Positions 12,800 through 25,500 of a DNA stretch of 64,000 nucleotides are shown here, piece by piece; the stretch's first letter is position 1, and each line of letters starts with the position of its first letter. Source of the DNA: Rostratula benghalensis. Its lineage: Eukaryota; Chordata; Aves; Charadriiformes; Rostratulidae. The notes under the pieces are model-generated. The model did not search any database and was not told the origin of the DNA. It worked only from the letters and a program-made list of their open reading frames with translations. Location of the stretch: assembly GCA_013399305.1 (NCBI GenBank), contig VXAI01000020.1, forward strand, positions 5,774,607 to 5,838,606, in the 5' to 3' direction. Position numbers and translations under genes: made by a program.

Positions 12800-14619
12800 T
12801 ATGGCTTTTGTGTTCTTTTTGTCACGGGGTGGTTGGGGATCCTTCCTGCTGGCAGTCTCTTTGAGGGAGCAGTGAACTGAACTCAGACAGAGCAATGGGT
12901 GTTCTAAGGGCAGCAAGAGAAACTATGGGGTTTAGTCTGTCTGCAGGAAAGGTGGGTAGGGAAAGAGCCTCAAATACAGTGTTTTTTTCAAGGGTTTTGA
13001 AAAGACACTTCACGGACTGTAAGGAAGAAGTAGTGACTCATCTTCTGCAGGTGAGGGAAAAGGGGACTGGCAGCAGCGCTCGAGAGAGGGCAGAGAATGC
13101 AAAACCTGAACTGCAGGGAAAAGATTCCAAGAACAAGAATGCTCTGGGATTTCAGGACAGTTTCACGTTGCATTTGTCCCCCATGAGCTGAAGCGTAGGC
13201 CCAGTTCACGCTCGCAGGACAGGCAGGATTAAGGCACAGGCTTGTTCTGGGAGCACTGCCCAATGACAGCAGCAGGACTGCCCTGTGCTATTTTTATTAT
13301 GGCTGTGTCCAAAAAGTGCTTCTAAAAGGCTGTAGGAAAGCAATCCTGCTGCTTGACAGAGTCCCTGTAGCAAGAACAGAGCTTCAGGAGGGGCGATTAT
13401 GCTCAAATCTGATTAGCAACTGCTGCCCTAAAGAGGGGCCAGTTCTTCACAGTGGTCTGAGAAAGAGTCCTGATGGAGGTGAAGAGGAGGAGGAGGGATG
13501 ATAGAGAAGATGGAAACATGAAAAAGTTTGTGGGCATAGCCTTGATGATCCTGGCTGAACGCTTCCTTGGTCCCAGAAATTCCTGCATCTTGTTCTGAAG
13601 AGTTTTCCATTCGTCCAGTTTCATTCCACTAGAACTTGAATGACTCAGATTTTAAATTTGTCCTACTTCAAGTTTAGGAACGGTTTTAATGCTTTATAGG
13701 AGCATAATCTTTAACCTGGTCCCTTCTAAGAATGGCTCACTGAGTTACTTTTCCACCTTCTAGGAAGAAGCCAGTTGTATTTCTTCACCAAGGCAATTTC
13801 AGATACTGAATACAACATTTACTCAAGTTTACTCCTTTTTCCTTAAGGGATAAAATTAGTAGGGTCCTAACACTGGCTAATCTACCATACAAATAAATGA
13901 CAAGCTTTCAGGTTGATCTAGTTACGGATGCCAAACCACATAAAAATAACAAGTTGCCAGAAAATACAAATCCTGGCTAGATTTGACAGATGAGAAGGGA
14001 GGAGGGAGGTAACATGAGGGTCTATCAGCTATGCACTTTAGATACCTGCATTGTTTTAATCCAGTAAATCTTATATCGTTAAAGTCAGCAGGGAAAAAGC
14101 TGTCTCTCATTTCACCGTGTGGTTTGGTTGTGCAATGTGAAATGGCCAAATATCATCTCAGGCTACTCCTTCCAGAGGAATTTTATTAAAATAGGCTTTG
14201 ATCTGGTAACCATTTTACGTCCCGATTAGTACTGGCTGGAATGCACAGTAGTAACGATCCCTTCAGACAGTTTGAATCACGCTGCAAGCAAAGCTTGTCA
14301 AGTTTTATCACGGGAAAACAATATGTTTTGTTTGGCTTTACAATATTCTGACTAAGTAGAAATGCTGGGAGTAAACTCATTCTTGAAGCTTCGTTGCAAT
14401 ATTGCACTTGAAACTAACCTTGCCTCTCATGACTCATCTCTTGCTGGGAATGCGGCATCCCTTGACCAGTTTATGATTCTGAATCCAAGAATATTTGCAA
14501 GCCAAAGGCAAAGACCCAGACTAAGAGGCAAAACTGAAGCAATAGCTGCACACATCTCTTAATTTCCAACAGGGTCTTTAGTTCTCTGTGTCAGAGATTT
14601 GCTCAGAAGACACTGTCTT

Positions 14620-14790
14620 GCAGGAGGACCTGCAAATGCAAATACTGTTTGGCGAAGTTTAGGTCTTGTGGATTTAATGGCCAAATAAATACATTTCCAA
14701 ACACCTGCCAATATTGTCTGCTTTGCTTTGTAAGATTGGAATTAGCTCATTAGCAGATGGCATGAGCACATCATTAGTATTAATAGAGCT
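14620..14790. promoter_or_regulatory. Possible conserved noncoding element
   Basis: This segment packs an exact octamer ATGCAAAT (14636-14643), several ATTA/TAAT homeodomain cores (for example ATTAGCTCATTAGCAGATGG, and ATTAGTATTAAT further on) and a CAGATG E-box into about 170 bases. That density is typical of conserved developmental enhancers. No conservation data are available here, so the call rests on motif clustering alone. Confidence 0.25.
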
Positions 14791-15794
14791 ATAGACACAA
14801 AAGGAGAACAGGTGACTTCTGTTTGTAATTAAGGTAATCACAGAGGCAGCAGAGACCTCCTATTTTATCAGGATTGCTGCTTAAACTCCAACCACTAGAC
14901 TGCACCAACAGAGCATACACTTGCCTTGGTATTTGATGCTTGTACAGCAGCACGTGCTTTGGGGTTTCCCTGGAGTTGTGAGTGGCCAGGGTAGGACATC
15001 CCACGCATGCAGCTCTCTTCCATTTCAACAGCCTGTGGGTCTGCTAGAAAGCTAAATAATTTAGTTATTGCCAGACAGTCAGGTATTTAAAAACCCTGAC
15101 ATAAATAAAGTGTGCAACACTTCAAGAGTGCGCAACACTATTAAGAGCCCTAACACTCTAAATAATTTTTTTTTCTGCTTTTACATCTTGCAGCTCTAGT
15201 TCACAGCCATTATTAAATGCAAGAACTTTTTGTAGTCAGTTCGATTCTACTTCTTTCAACTTCATTAACCCTTTAACTCCCTCGTGGTCCTTGGTGTCAA
15301 TCATAATAATAAGAACTATTTACAACAATATAAAGCAGGAAGTTTAGGGGTGCGAGAAACTAGGCATTGGCAATTGGCTGTGAACATCCTTATGGTCCAT
15401 TAGCAAGATACAGGAAATTTGCTAGGAATATACATTTCTCTAGGGTTGCAAGGTGTGGCTGAAAACAGCTTGGGGACTGTCAGAGGAAAACTGCATTTGC
15501 TGAAGTTTTGAACAGCAGCTCTAGGTTGGCTGTCTTGCGGACTAAATAATTCCCAGGTGATGGCAAAAAAAAAAATCTCTGTTAAGGAAAAAACGGGGAG
15601 TTGTTGCTGCTGTTTCCACCTGAGTGCCCCATTCTTTGTCTTTAAAACAACTGTTTCAGAATATTCTTCACATTCTTTGAATCTATATTGTGAGTTGTTT
15701 GAGTTTGCAGAAGGCCTGTAATTTTTCATGGTATGACAGTCCGTGAGAGAACACTGCAATATCGCACGCCTCGGCTGGAAAGGGGTCTTAAATG

Positions 15795-15798
15795 AAAA
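15795..15798 (-). terminator. Candidate Pol III terminator of tRNA-Asn
   Basis: First run of four Ts on the minus strand downstream of the tRNA 3' end, within CTTTTC. The distance (about 50 bases) is longer than usual for tRNA genes, so it may be a backup or imperfect stop. Confidence 0.4.
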
Positions 15799-15846
15799 GA
15801 ACCCTCTTTCCAACGCCCCTGGCTCTTTGGAGGGGAAGAAGGAACC

Positions 15847-15863
15847 CGTCCCTGGGTGGGCTC

Positions 15864-15914
<51 letters not shown>

Positions 15915-15920
15915 AGAGAC
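15847..15920 (-). tRNA. tRNA-Asn (anticodon GTT)
   Basis: Decodes AAC/AAU codons as asparagine in cytosolic translation. On the minus strand the 74-base gene opens GTCTCTGTGGCGCAATCGG and folds into a full cloverleaf. The 7-bp acceptor stem (GTCTCTG with CAGGGAC) has one G-U pair. The anticodon loop is CTGTTAA with GTT at 15884-15886 (plus-strand complement AAC), and the discriminator is G. The internal promoter is intact: A box at 15902-15913 and B box GGTTCGAGCC at 15859-15868. There is no intron. A TTTT run on the minus strand (plus-strand AAAA, 15795-15798) about 50 bases downstream can serve as the RNA polymerase III terminator. All key positions look functional. Confidence 0.97.
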
Positions 15921-16200
15921 TGCGGGTGCCTGCCGCTGAGCGCCTTCCCCAGCCGGGCCGCTGCTGGGGCGCGGTGGCGGGGGTCTCGGGGGGACCCTCC
16001 CAGCCCCTCTTGCCCCGGGCGGGCTCCCGGCCGCCGTTGGACGCCTGGCTCTCGGTTCCGTCCCGGCGGCGGGGGCAGCAGGAGGGGCGAGGCCCCGGGA
16101 AAGGCGGGCGGCAGGGATTTGCCGTTGCAGCGGAGCCAGAGAACGCCGTGCCCGACCCGACCGAGGGGAGCGAGAAGCAGCCTTTGCCTTCAGGGGTTGA
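15921..16200. promoter_or_regulatory. CpG-rich flank of the tRNA gene
   Basis: About 280 bases of CpG-dense sequence immediately upstream (in transcription sense) of tRNA-Asn. It is open in several frames, giving false ORFs of 129-196 codons that run into CR1 sequence. CpG-rich flanks are common at active tRNA genes. No TATA box or spliced exon was seen. Confidence 0.5.
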
Positions 16201-16213
16201 ACAACCTGCTTTA

Positions 16214-16626
16214 TCACAGAATCACAGAGTAGCAGGGATTGGAAGGGACCTTGAAAGATCATCCAGTCCAATCCCCCTGCCGGAGCAGGAACACCTAGAT
16301 CAGGTCACACAGGAACGCGTCCAGGCGGGTTTTGAATATCTCCAGAGGAGGAGACTCCACAACCTCTCTGGGCAGCCCCTTCCAGTGTTCTGTCACCCTC
16401 CTGTGAAGAAGTTTTTCCTCGTATTTAAGTGGAACCTCCTGTGTTCCAACTTGCACCCATTGCCCCTTGTCCTATCACTGGCTGTCACTGAGAAGAGCCT
16501 GGCTCCATCCTCCTGACACTCACCCTTTACATATTTATAAACATTAATGAGGTCACCCCTCAGTCTCCTCTTCTCCAGGGTAAAGAGACCCAGCTCCCTC
16601 AGCCTTTCGAGTGGGAGAAACAAGAG
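16214..16626 (-). mobile_element. CR1 LINE 3' fragment
   Basis: The plus strand opens TCACAGAATCACAGAG and continues with the standard reverse complement of the avian CR1 3' region (the 'GGAAGGGACCTTGAAAGATCATCCAGTCCA' family; only the family is named here). It runs on to the segment corresponding to AGGCTGAGGGAGCTGGG in the sense strand. The element therefore points left, with its 3' tail at 16214. It is 5'-truncated, as nearly all CR1 copies are, and relatively well preserved, suggesting moderate age. It sits 294 bp from the tRNA gene. Confidence 0.93.
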
Positions 16627-16639
16627 CTTTTGGTCCCAG

Positions 16640-19300
16640 TAGCTGTGAGGAGAGAGAGGACTGTGGAACAAAACTCGACTAACACTCAGCCTCAGTTTTC
16701 CCCTGAAGTGTCAGCGGGCAGAAGAATTCTTTACTTCAAACGCTGATGCCTCGCTGAACATGAGCAGATTTACAGGAGCTCTTGCAGCCAACCCCACTCA
16801 GGAAACCAAATGTGTTTTCAAGGCTCATCTTGGCATGGTAGCAGCCAGCAAATGCGAGGTGACATCAAGAGGGATGAGTATGACTGAACTGTCTTCTCTG
16901 AAGGACTAACCTACCTGGCTGGCAGCTGTGTACTCACCTCTCCTAGTTTTGGCTGCTAGAATATACTCTGGTCAACTAAGCTTTACCAATTTCCTCTGGT
17001 TTTATGGCAAGAAGCGTGATTGCATTTACAGCTGCATAATGCTGTGTTTGCCACTAGGACAGTAATAAAGTAGTTCTGGTAGGCACTGCAGGTGTGCCCT
17101 CATGCTTGTAAGTGGTGTTGGTGACATTCAGAAAATAAGATTATTTTTATTTTTTACTACATGCAGGGTTTATTAGAAGCAAATCCCACACACTGAGCAT
17201 TTTCTCTCATATTTGCTGACTGCTGCAGATGAGACCATGCTCAGTTTCACCATTTTGTGGTTTAGTGTTGGGGAATAGTTACTAGCAGCTAAACCAGAAG
17301 ATCCTTAAGAAGTTAAAGCATCATATCCTCTATCTTCTAAGTCCTGTATTTCCAAACAGAGCCTGGGTTCAAGTGCCAGACTGGGCGGCGCATCGGTACA
17401 GAGCTGGCTGCACTGAGCACAACACGCCAGTACTTGTATCCTGAGTTCTGGCTTTGCCCATCTCCCATGATATTCCTCCTCCTTCCACCCACACCTGTGG
17501 ATTCCCCCACTATGGCTGGGGAAGAAATCAAAATAAGTGACAACTCGACCAAGAACAACAGAGCTGACCTGTTTTGTCAGTTGTTGCTGAAGCAGATAGA
17601 GAGGAAGCCTGCTCACGGTCTGCACCTCTGCTAGAGGACCTCACAGCAGCAGGAAAGAAAATGAGTGTGTCTCAATTTATCCCAACTCTGCATTTCAATA
17701 GAACTGCTTTCTTTATTCCTGCATGCTATGTTTGATTTGTGAAATCTGCCAAGATGTTATCTTCTTCCCAGAATCATTGGACTTTCTTTAAAGGGTGAAA
17801 TGTTTTTATTACCCTTAGAGAACGCTACAGAATTTTTGCATTCAGGTATGGTAGAGCGTGAGATTACAGACTTTCAGCCACAGCAAAGGACACAGATATC
17901 TGTCCTTTAAATATGGCTTTTAAAGTAAGAAATGTTTTATATTGCCTGCAGAAGTACAGAAGCAATGAGAAGTGAATGCTGTAGTTTATTAGGCAAAATT
18001 TCATGTAGCAATGAAGGCAGCTATTTTCCTCCAACTGACACGCCGGGAGGTGGGGGAAGAGGAGCATAGGGAATTCTAAGCTTATATTTTTGCTTATATA
18101 ACCTTATACATCTAATTTTGTAGTAGAAGTTCCATGGAGATGTATATATTTTAAAGACCAGTTGGCATTTTCAGACAGAAATGGCCTAGTACTGTGCAAA
18201 GGGATGAATGTTCTTCTTGTAGCACTTCTAAAAGTTAGGATTTGGCCAAAATCACTAATTCTTGATAAAATACTTCAACTCTTCATATCAAGATGGAACA
18301 ATTACTTCAGCTTAAATACAGGAAATGTTGGGCATAATAGCCATTACTTGCACAGATCTTGTTAACAAGAGCATAATTTCCTAATCACTCCCTTGAAAGC
18401 AAACCCAGATGATAGAAGCATAGTTGAACTCCTGCCAAACACCTCAAGAACTCCGATTTCACACCCAAGCTCCTGCTGGAGTGCCAGGATAACCTCAACT
18501 ATTGAGTGAGAAAAACCCTGAGCACTTTGCTTATAGTTCCTTATACTTGCATTCTGAAATGCAAAAGAATATCAGTTGAGAAAGTGCAAAAACTTGAGTA
18601 AGGGAACAAGAGTGCAGACATCTAGATATGTTTGTGTTACATACCAAGGCAACGTGTAACTCTGCAACAGTATTGCCTTGGTGGGAACATCCTATTCCAT
18701 CTCACCATCCTCTTTAATTAAGCCTCAAGAAAAAAAAAAAAAAAAAAAGAAAGTTGAGGTTTTGGGGTTTTTTAATAAGATGTAGAGTAGTTAGAGGACA
18801 AAAGAACAGATTGTAGTTTTTATTGGTTTTTTATTGGCGTGTGTGATTTAACAAGGCATGCAAAGGGCTTTGATCTTGCATCATCTTCATGATGTAAGTA
18901 ATGAAAAGAAGAGCCTTCACTGGTGGTGGAGGCTCCTCAAGAGGTGATGCAAGTGACAATTGCTGCAAGTCCATAGATGCGTTGGTTTTCCATATAATGC
19001 ATCTCTCATACAAATAAACACTCAAAGCTGATAAACTCTCCTCAGGTTGTTACAGGGAGGCTTTTAAAAAATCAAACAAAGTCACCCACTAGGTGCTTGT
19101 AGACCATGTTGCAGGAACTGTAAATATTAGAGACAGTTTTAATTTTATTTACCTACACTTCTCCCATTAGCTCGTGAAACTATCAATTAGTTACCTACTT
19201 TGTTTTTAAACAAAGCACATGATAGGTTGACAAAATTATTATCTTGCTCCAGAGAATTTTTTTAATAGGCTCTCTGGGTTCCTAAATGGGATGAAGGGTG
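16640..19300. other. Gene-free stretch
   Basis: AT-rich with no recognised exon or transposon. A poly-A run of about 19 bases lies at 18730-18748. Short ORFs (up to 106 codons near 17305-17625, minus) show no recognisable domain. Confidence 0.5.
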
Positions 19301-19314
19301 GTGCTAGTCACTTA

Positions 19315-19342
19315 GCCACACCCATGGTGAGACTTATAAAAG
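19315..19342 (+). promoter_or_regulatory. TATA promoter with CACCC box
   Basis: TATAAAAG at 19335-19342 is a consensus TATA box. GCCACACCCA at 19315-19324 is a CACCC/KLF-type element just upstream. Transcription would start about 30 bases downstream, near 19365-19370, at a pyrimidine-rich stretch. This would give a 5' leader of roughly 80 bases before the ATG at 19450. Focused TATA promoters are typical of tissue-restricted genes, whereas CpG islands mark broadly expressed ones; there is no CpG island here. Alternatively, CTTTTTCTACCAG ending at 19376 is an acceptor and the start exon is spliced from upstream. Confidence 0.5.
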
Positions 19343-19380
19343 GAAGTTTCCTGGGGGAAAAAGCCTTTTTCTACCAGTCT

Positions 19381-19434
19381 ATGACAACTGGCAGTTTTAA
19401 TAAGCTTTTATCTTTTTCTTTCTTTTTTTTTTAA
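19381..19434 (+). other. Upstream ORF of 17 codons in the novel gene's leader
   Basis: If transcription starts near 19365, the leader contains an ATG at 19381 that opens a 17-codon frame ending TAA at 19432-19434, 15 bases before the main ATG. The frame is low-complexity (Phe/Leu/Ser-rich over a T-run). Its effect, if any, would be to reduce translation of the main frame. Confidence 0.3.
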
Positions 19435-19449
19435 TATAAAATTTTTGTG

Positions 19450-19516
19450 ATGTCAAGACCTCGTAAAGGTTCCTATAGTAGGGATGCTCCTCAAAATGAG
19501 TCTGTGAAACAGCAGG
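19450..19516 (+). CDS. Novel gene, coding exon 1
   Basis: ATG at 19450 has G at -3, an acceptable Kozak context. It encodes 22 residues plus one base (phase 1). Two overlapping donors follow: CAGG|GTAAGG at 19517 and, five bases later, AAG|GTAAGT at 19522. The second is the better consensus, but joined to exon 2 it reads into a TAG early in exon 3. Only the first keeps the long frame. The acceptor is 15.9 kb away unless a middle exon was missed. Confidence 0.45.
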
Positions 19517-22500
19517 GTAAGGTAAGTCATGGAGTCTATTTTACTGGTTTCGTTAACTTTTACACCTAATGTTTCTCTGGTAGAGAGCTGGGTATTACTG
19601 TAATCTCAAAGGCCTGTATTTTTTTCTGCCACCTATAATTGGAGTTTTGTTCTTTGTAGTTTTGTATGCCTATAGCACTAACTCAAATGGAGAAAAAAAC
19701 CCAACCTTAACAGAATGTCCCTAAACTTATTAACAGTTTAGAGAGGTTATTATTTGTCATCGGATGACCAGGCTTTCAAGAGTGATGATTTTGAGGGCTA
19801 ATTTGCACCACCTGTCCACAATACTAAGGTTAATGTGGCTGCTGTAATTGTCCTGTTGTTTGTAAGTCACACTAATATTAATTTCTCAAGTATACAAGCA
19901 GAAGGTATGCTATGCTTTATTGCACAACTGCTGTGACTTAGTCATGACTTTTTGATACACCCAGGATTCCTTCCATAACTTTTGGTTTATATTATATCAG
20001 TTTCTTTATGTGTATATTCAAATAATTGCTTATAAGTTGTTCTGTTCTGTAGAGGTCTTGTGAGTAACTATGGATGTCCCTCAATGAGATTAGGTGTGGT
20101 AAAGTTGTGTTTATTTGTTATTGAACACAGGTGTTTGTGTTGGTACAAGTCTGTAGGCAGGTGTCTATCATCTTATAAGATGATGGGTTGAAATCTTTCA
20201 TAATCACCAAGTGAAGTCAGATGCATTGTATCAGAAAGTAATCACTACAATGTAGGGTGTGTAGTATGGGTGCATCAAAAATGCTGGTCAGCATAAAAAA
20301 AAAGCCTGTCTTATTACACTGGTTACCTAGCTCTGGGCTTATTGCTGGTGTGATGGCTAAAGAATTGTAAGGAATTTGAGAGAGGTAATATTTTTGCCAA
20401 TACTTTTTAGTAGTTCCTTTCAGGCCTCGGGGAAAATGGGAGAAAGTCCAGAGCTCTTTGCAAACTTAATAAGCAACTACAGAGAAGTGTCTTACAAGTT
20501 AACTGTTTCCTCCAATTGCTTCACCTGTACACAACTAGATTGAAGAAGAATAAGTCTTCTGTTGTGAGCCTTCAACTTGGAACAAGTCAAAGTCGCTACT
20601 AATTTTGTTATTCATTATGCACAATATATGGGAAACATTTGAGGGTCACTAGCCTACTAGTTGTTCTCCAGAGTAAGCTAGTATAACTACCATGTGCTAC
20701 AAAAATAACCAAAGTAATGGTGTCCACAAAACTGGTGGTGGTGATGATTTGCTTTTTTCAAGCTGTAAGCACAACTGGGAGTTAGTGAAGCTGGTAAAGA
20801 GCTGAGTGATGGCCTCTTGGGCAAAAGGGTATGATGTAAGTTGGAGAGGCTGTCAGAGCATTTTGACTTTGTGTGATTAGTAGATGTGAGAACAAATGCA
20901 TCTTGCATTTGAATAGACACATTTGCCACCTTGATAATGCTGTGGTTTTTCTTTGGAGCTTCTGTTGCCAACATTGAACTTGTAGGATGCTTGAGCATTG
21001 TGGTCATTTCTGCTTTTTACCATGTGTTTTTACTGATATGTAACAAATTGTGGTGGTGCTGGGTTGTGGTGAGAGGAGTCTTGTTTGACAGCACAGCTAT
21101 CTCCTACAAGCGAGTCCTTTTGACTTTATCCCCTGCCATTCTTCCGGGAGGCTGACATGCTGCAGTTAGATTGTTCAGAAGTATTTTTAAGTGCTTGGTG
21201 TAGACCAAAGTGTTAAAGAAATATTTGCTGTTATCTTGAGTTGCATTAGTACAGTAAATGGGACAGATGAAGGAAGAGGAAAATTCTGCCAGTACTGACA
21301 GAATCTTAGATGTCTCTGCTCTTTGGATAATTTTGGATAGGTTTTGTGAATAGGGGAGAAATTTTGAACTCTTTCAGTTGGGTTAAGTAGTGTTATTTTT
21401 TGATATCTCTGCATAGCTTAACATGTGTTTGTAAATTTTTTCACCCCTCTAAGCAGGGTTTAAAGTGACTTCTGTCATTTTGTGACTTGAAAAATGTAAT
21501 TTATGGAATAAAATACTTATCCAGGGTGACTATGACACTAAGCTACTATTCAACAAATGAGTCAAGGGACACTGACTGTCCTGTGCTGATTACTTATTAT
21601 ATTTCATAAATTTAAATAGATCTTCAAAAGGCTACTTCTGTGTAGCCAGGCTACAAGCCTTAGGTTACCATCTTCCTCTTCTGGTCTGATTTTTGGAGCC
21701 GTGTATGTACTAAATGTGGAAAGTCAACAGAGATGATTTCTTGGTGATGAGCTGAGTAATTAAGAGACAAATGGCCAATGACAATCTTAATAACTTATTT
21801 CTTCGGGCTAGTATATGATGGCTGACACTGACAGCTGGATTATTCTGAAGTTATATTCTTCAGTACCTTCACATTTCAATACTCTTGCTATCAGAAGATT
21901 CAAGCATAAAATGTCATCATATTCAGGTGGAGGGAGCTTCCTAGGAGGCTGGGGATGCCAGAATGGAAGGAAAGAGGCTCTGTGGCAATGGCAGCTTCTG
22001 AATCCTGGCCTTTAAACCTTGCTGGCCCTGTATAATCTTCAGCATCTCTCCTTGATTCCCATCACCTCTTCTGCGGCTACCAAGAAAATGAGACCTCTGA
22101 CTCCCAGATGAGGACAGAAATATATTTTTTTCTGTATTCCTGGGTCAGTTTTACCTGTACTGCTGAGAAGGCCCAGGCTTATCCTACTTAGCTGGGTGCC
22201 ATTTGGCTTTATGAATCACCATACCACAATGGATTGTCTTGTTCAGTTGTCATTTATTTAGATTGTTGAATCCTGAAATCAGAAGGGGTTTTCAGATCCT
22301 AAAACCACTACAGTTTCTTTAACATGACTGGATTTCCTTAAATTATATCTTTTTCCTCAGGGCAGAGCTGCCAGAGGAAAGAGTAATCTGGCTTTTGCTG
22401 CCCTAGTTCAGTTCAAGTCAAACCAAGTTGATGAGTTTAAACAATAAGTCTTGTAGACTTGAGTGTTGTCAGGTTTGGTTTTTTCCTCCTGCTGATGCAT

Positions 22501-25500
22501 ATATGCAACAATTCATATCAAAAGGAAGAAGCCTGAAATTCAGCTCCTTTGTGCAAGCTGGAAGAGGAGCAGGAAAGGATGCAGTATACAATGAAAACTC
22601 TCCCTAGATAACTGAGATCTAAATAACAAACTGAGAAGGAAATATAATTTCCAGTCAGATGTCACTTGACTTGAGACAACAATTTTCAGGTATATTTTAA
22701 GATACTTTAAGGCCACATTTGGTAGAATGTGATTAGCATCCTGCATATGACTTTAGGATGATGTATCATCTCGGCTGCAGCAATAATCCTTCATTGGGAT
22801 GCAGGGAGTACAGGCAACATGCGATCATGTTAGAAACCCAGACAGAGAAATCCTACGATGGGTTTGTCAAGTGACAGGGAACTTATTATGTAGATGTGGA
22901 ACAGGCCAACAAGAAACACTTGTCTGACTGATGGCAGTGATATCTCGTCTTCCTTTGAAAGGAACGCGTAGCTACTGGTACAGTTCTGGCCATTAAAACA
23001 ATGTGGCACAGAGGAGATGATGCTGCTTTGTTACAGAATTCACCAGGCACCACTGCAAGAAATTCAAAATCCTACCTTCCTCTCTTTGACCTCTCTTATT
23101 ACATGTTTTATTGAATTCAGTGATACGCAATAAAACATGAATAAAATGTGTATAATATGCAGTAGCCTATACGCATCCATTTAAATCTGCTATGGTTGGT
23201 GCTACAGGTTTATTTCCTGTACATTCTGCTGTGCAGTATGGGGTTTATCTGTATTTTTTTTCATTTTCCCCCCAATAACTCATTTCTGAGACTTGATAAT
23301 GCAGGAAAAGGTTTGCTCAGAGTGATGTCTGAGCTAAAACTGAATGGTATTTCTGCCTTTCTCATAGCTCTAATGGTACAGGCTGATCCTGGAAGGTGTT
23401 GGTGAGATCTCTCAGAAGTACCTGATGGGAGCTAAGTATCGGTGTTCCTGCAGAGTGCTGCTGTGGGACCTGGAGCTGGCTAGAGCTTTATGGGGGAAGC
23501 ACCAACTCTTTTCTGTTACAGGAGCATAAGTGAGGTGTTAGAGGCCTCAAGCCCACGAAGCTGATTCTATATAGAACATAAAACCACATGTTAGAACAAA
23601 AACAGGAGAGAGATATGATAGGTGAGTTTTAATAATATCTATTTATTATATAAATAATAACAATACTTTATTATATATACTTTAATAATATATAACTTCA
23701 GGGCCTTATGTATCCTCTGTGCTAGGGTCTTTCCCTCCTGTCTTTTCTAGTTCTCTACTTTTTTTGGCTTCTGAAGGTCAAGAAATACCATGCTGTCCCC
23801 AGGAGAGTTTATTTTCACTTTTTACTGGGCTCACTTTGGTTTGAGGCCCCAGCAATGAACCCAGTGCTTTGACCAGGTGTCTCCTGTGGTCCATGTGTGT
23901 GTCATGTTGACTACAGAGGGGCTTCACTCCCAGCTCACCCTGTGAGCTGGATTCTCTCCCTGTGCTACCAGATGCCTTTCCATTGGTATCAAGCAGAGAC
24001 AGGCCTACCTCTTCTGGGCCGTGGACTGCCAAAACATGTGGCTTTATTCCAAATTAACAAAGCAACTGTAAAAGCAGCAGCAACTTGCATTCCTGAATTT
24101 GAGTTCTTAGTGTCAGAAAACTGTTGCACCAGCTTGGCACATCCTGTATTCCTGTGTGGGATAGTAGGGGGAAAGAACACAGCACTTCCAACAAGAAAAG
24201 GTTGTATCTCTACTGAGGTGCTGGCGTTTCTGAGATTCCAAATAGTGTGTTTTCTGGTGTTACATTCTGTCGCTTGGTTAAAGTTGAGACAGCTTTAGTT
24301 ATATTATTCTTTACACATCTTGTATGTCAAAATATATTACCTCCATCATTTTCATACTCTGGAAATTAAACTTCAACATCAATTTGTCATTGAAAAGGAA
24401 CCCTGACAGTCTTCCCTGGGATACAGCAGTTTCTCAAAACTGACATATTACACTGAGGGAGAACAGAATAACGCTGAAGTAACATGTTGTGCTCGTGCTC
24501 TTGACAGGCAAAAGGCAGTTAGTCTGATATTGTGCCAAACAGTGTCATTTGAGAGCGTTGCAAAGACTTCCAGCTGTCTTGTGTATGCTAACCAAATATC
24601 TGGGTCAATTAGAATTTGTCCCTGTGAATATTTCACCAGACGTGACCTTGCCTGATCTGGTTAATTTGAGCTCACGTGCAGCTTGTTGCAATCCCCTGAT
24701 AATGCCATCCAGACCAGGACTGCATTTCTCTGAGCACCATACCCAATGCTGAAAGGGAGGACTGTGCTTGCAGAAGCGTAGCAGGGCTCTCCTCTCGGCT
24801 GCCTCCCAGCTTGCTGTGGGAGATGCTGCCCTGCTCTGTTGACTCATGTGGAAGGTGTGGTGTGTTTTTTGACCAGGAATAGAAAGGCATAAGAGAGTCA
24901 CAGCAGAGTGCAGCACAGCCTGAGACAGGCCCTGCAGGGAAATCAATCTTATGGGAAAGCGTAGGTTGAATCTTGCATTTTTGCTACGTGAGTTAACAAG
25001 CAAGCTGACTACCAAAAAGGGAAAAAATTTGGACTTAAACCACAAGCATACATAAATTGCTCATTGGATTGTGAGAAAGAGACCTGCTTTCAGCTGATGC
25101 TGGATGCTTCAGCTGTGGACTCTCTTTGGCTGCTCATTTGTTCCACAAGTTACTACCTTGATTCACCTTGGGCATGTTCAGTTCAGCAATATCTTGTTTA
25201 CAGGGACTTCCAATAGCTGACTAATCTTGCTGAAAAGAGAAGGGCTTGGTTAAATGAGTGCATGCTTGGGGAAATAAGGATTTAGAGCCCCGAAATGCAT
25301 GCTCACCTTTTGTAGGTGTATTTTGTGTCTAGCAGTGTTTATTAAAGCAGCCGTGCATGAAAATATCTGACAGTTGCCATCTCGGAAGCCCTGGATGCAA
25401 AGAGAGTGAGTTTGCCCAAGATGGGAGGTGTGCCAACCACCGTCAGCCTCAGCTGAAGGACACTCCAGTCACTCCAAAGCAAAATAGCTACTAGGAGGCT

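Larger units (their letters stand above)
9640..15790. other. Gene-free stretch
   Basis: No exon, tRNA or transposon recognised. It holds a tandem 16-bp duplication at 12768-12799 and a motif-dense segment at 14620-14790, both listed separately. A donor-like CAATTAG|GTGAGT near 12332 has no convincing partner exon. Numerous short ORFs have no coding character. Confidence 0.5.

Noticed and set aside
15926..16516. 196-codon plus-strand ORF
   Set aside because: Translates the tRNA CpG flank and antisense CR1 sequence; no protein homology.
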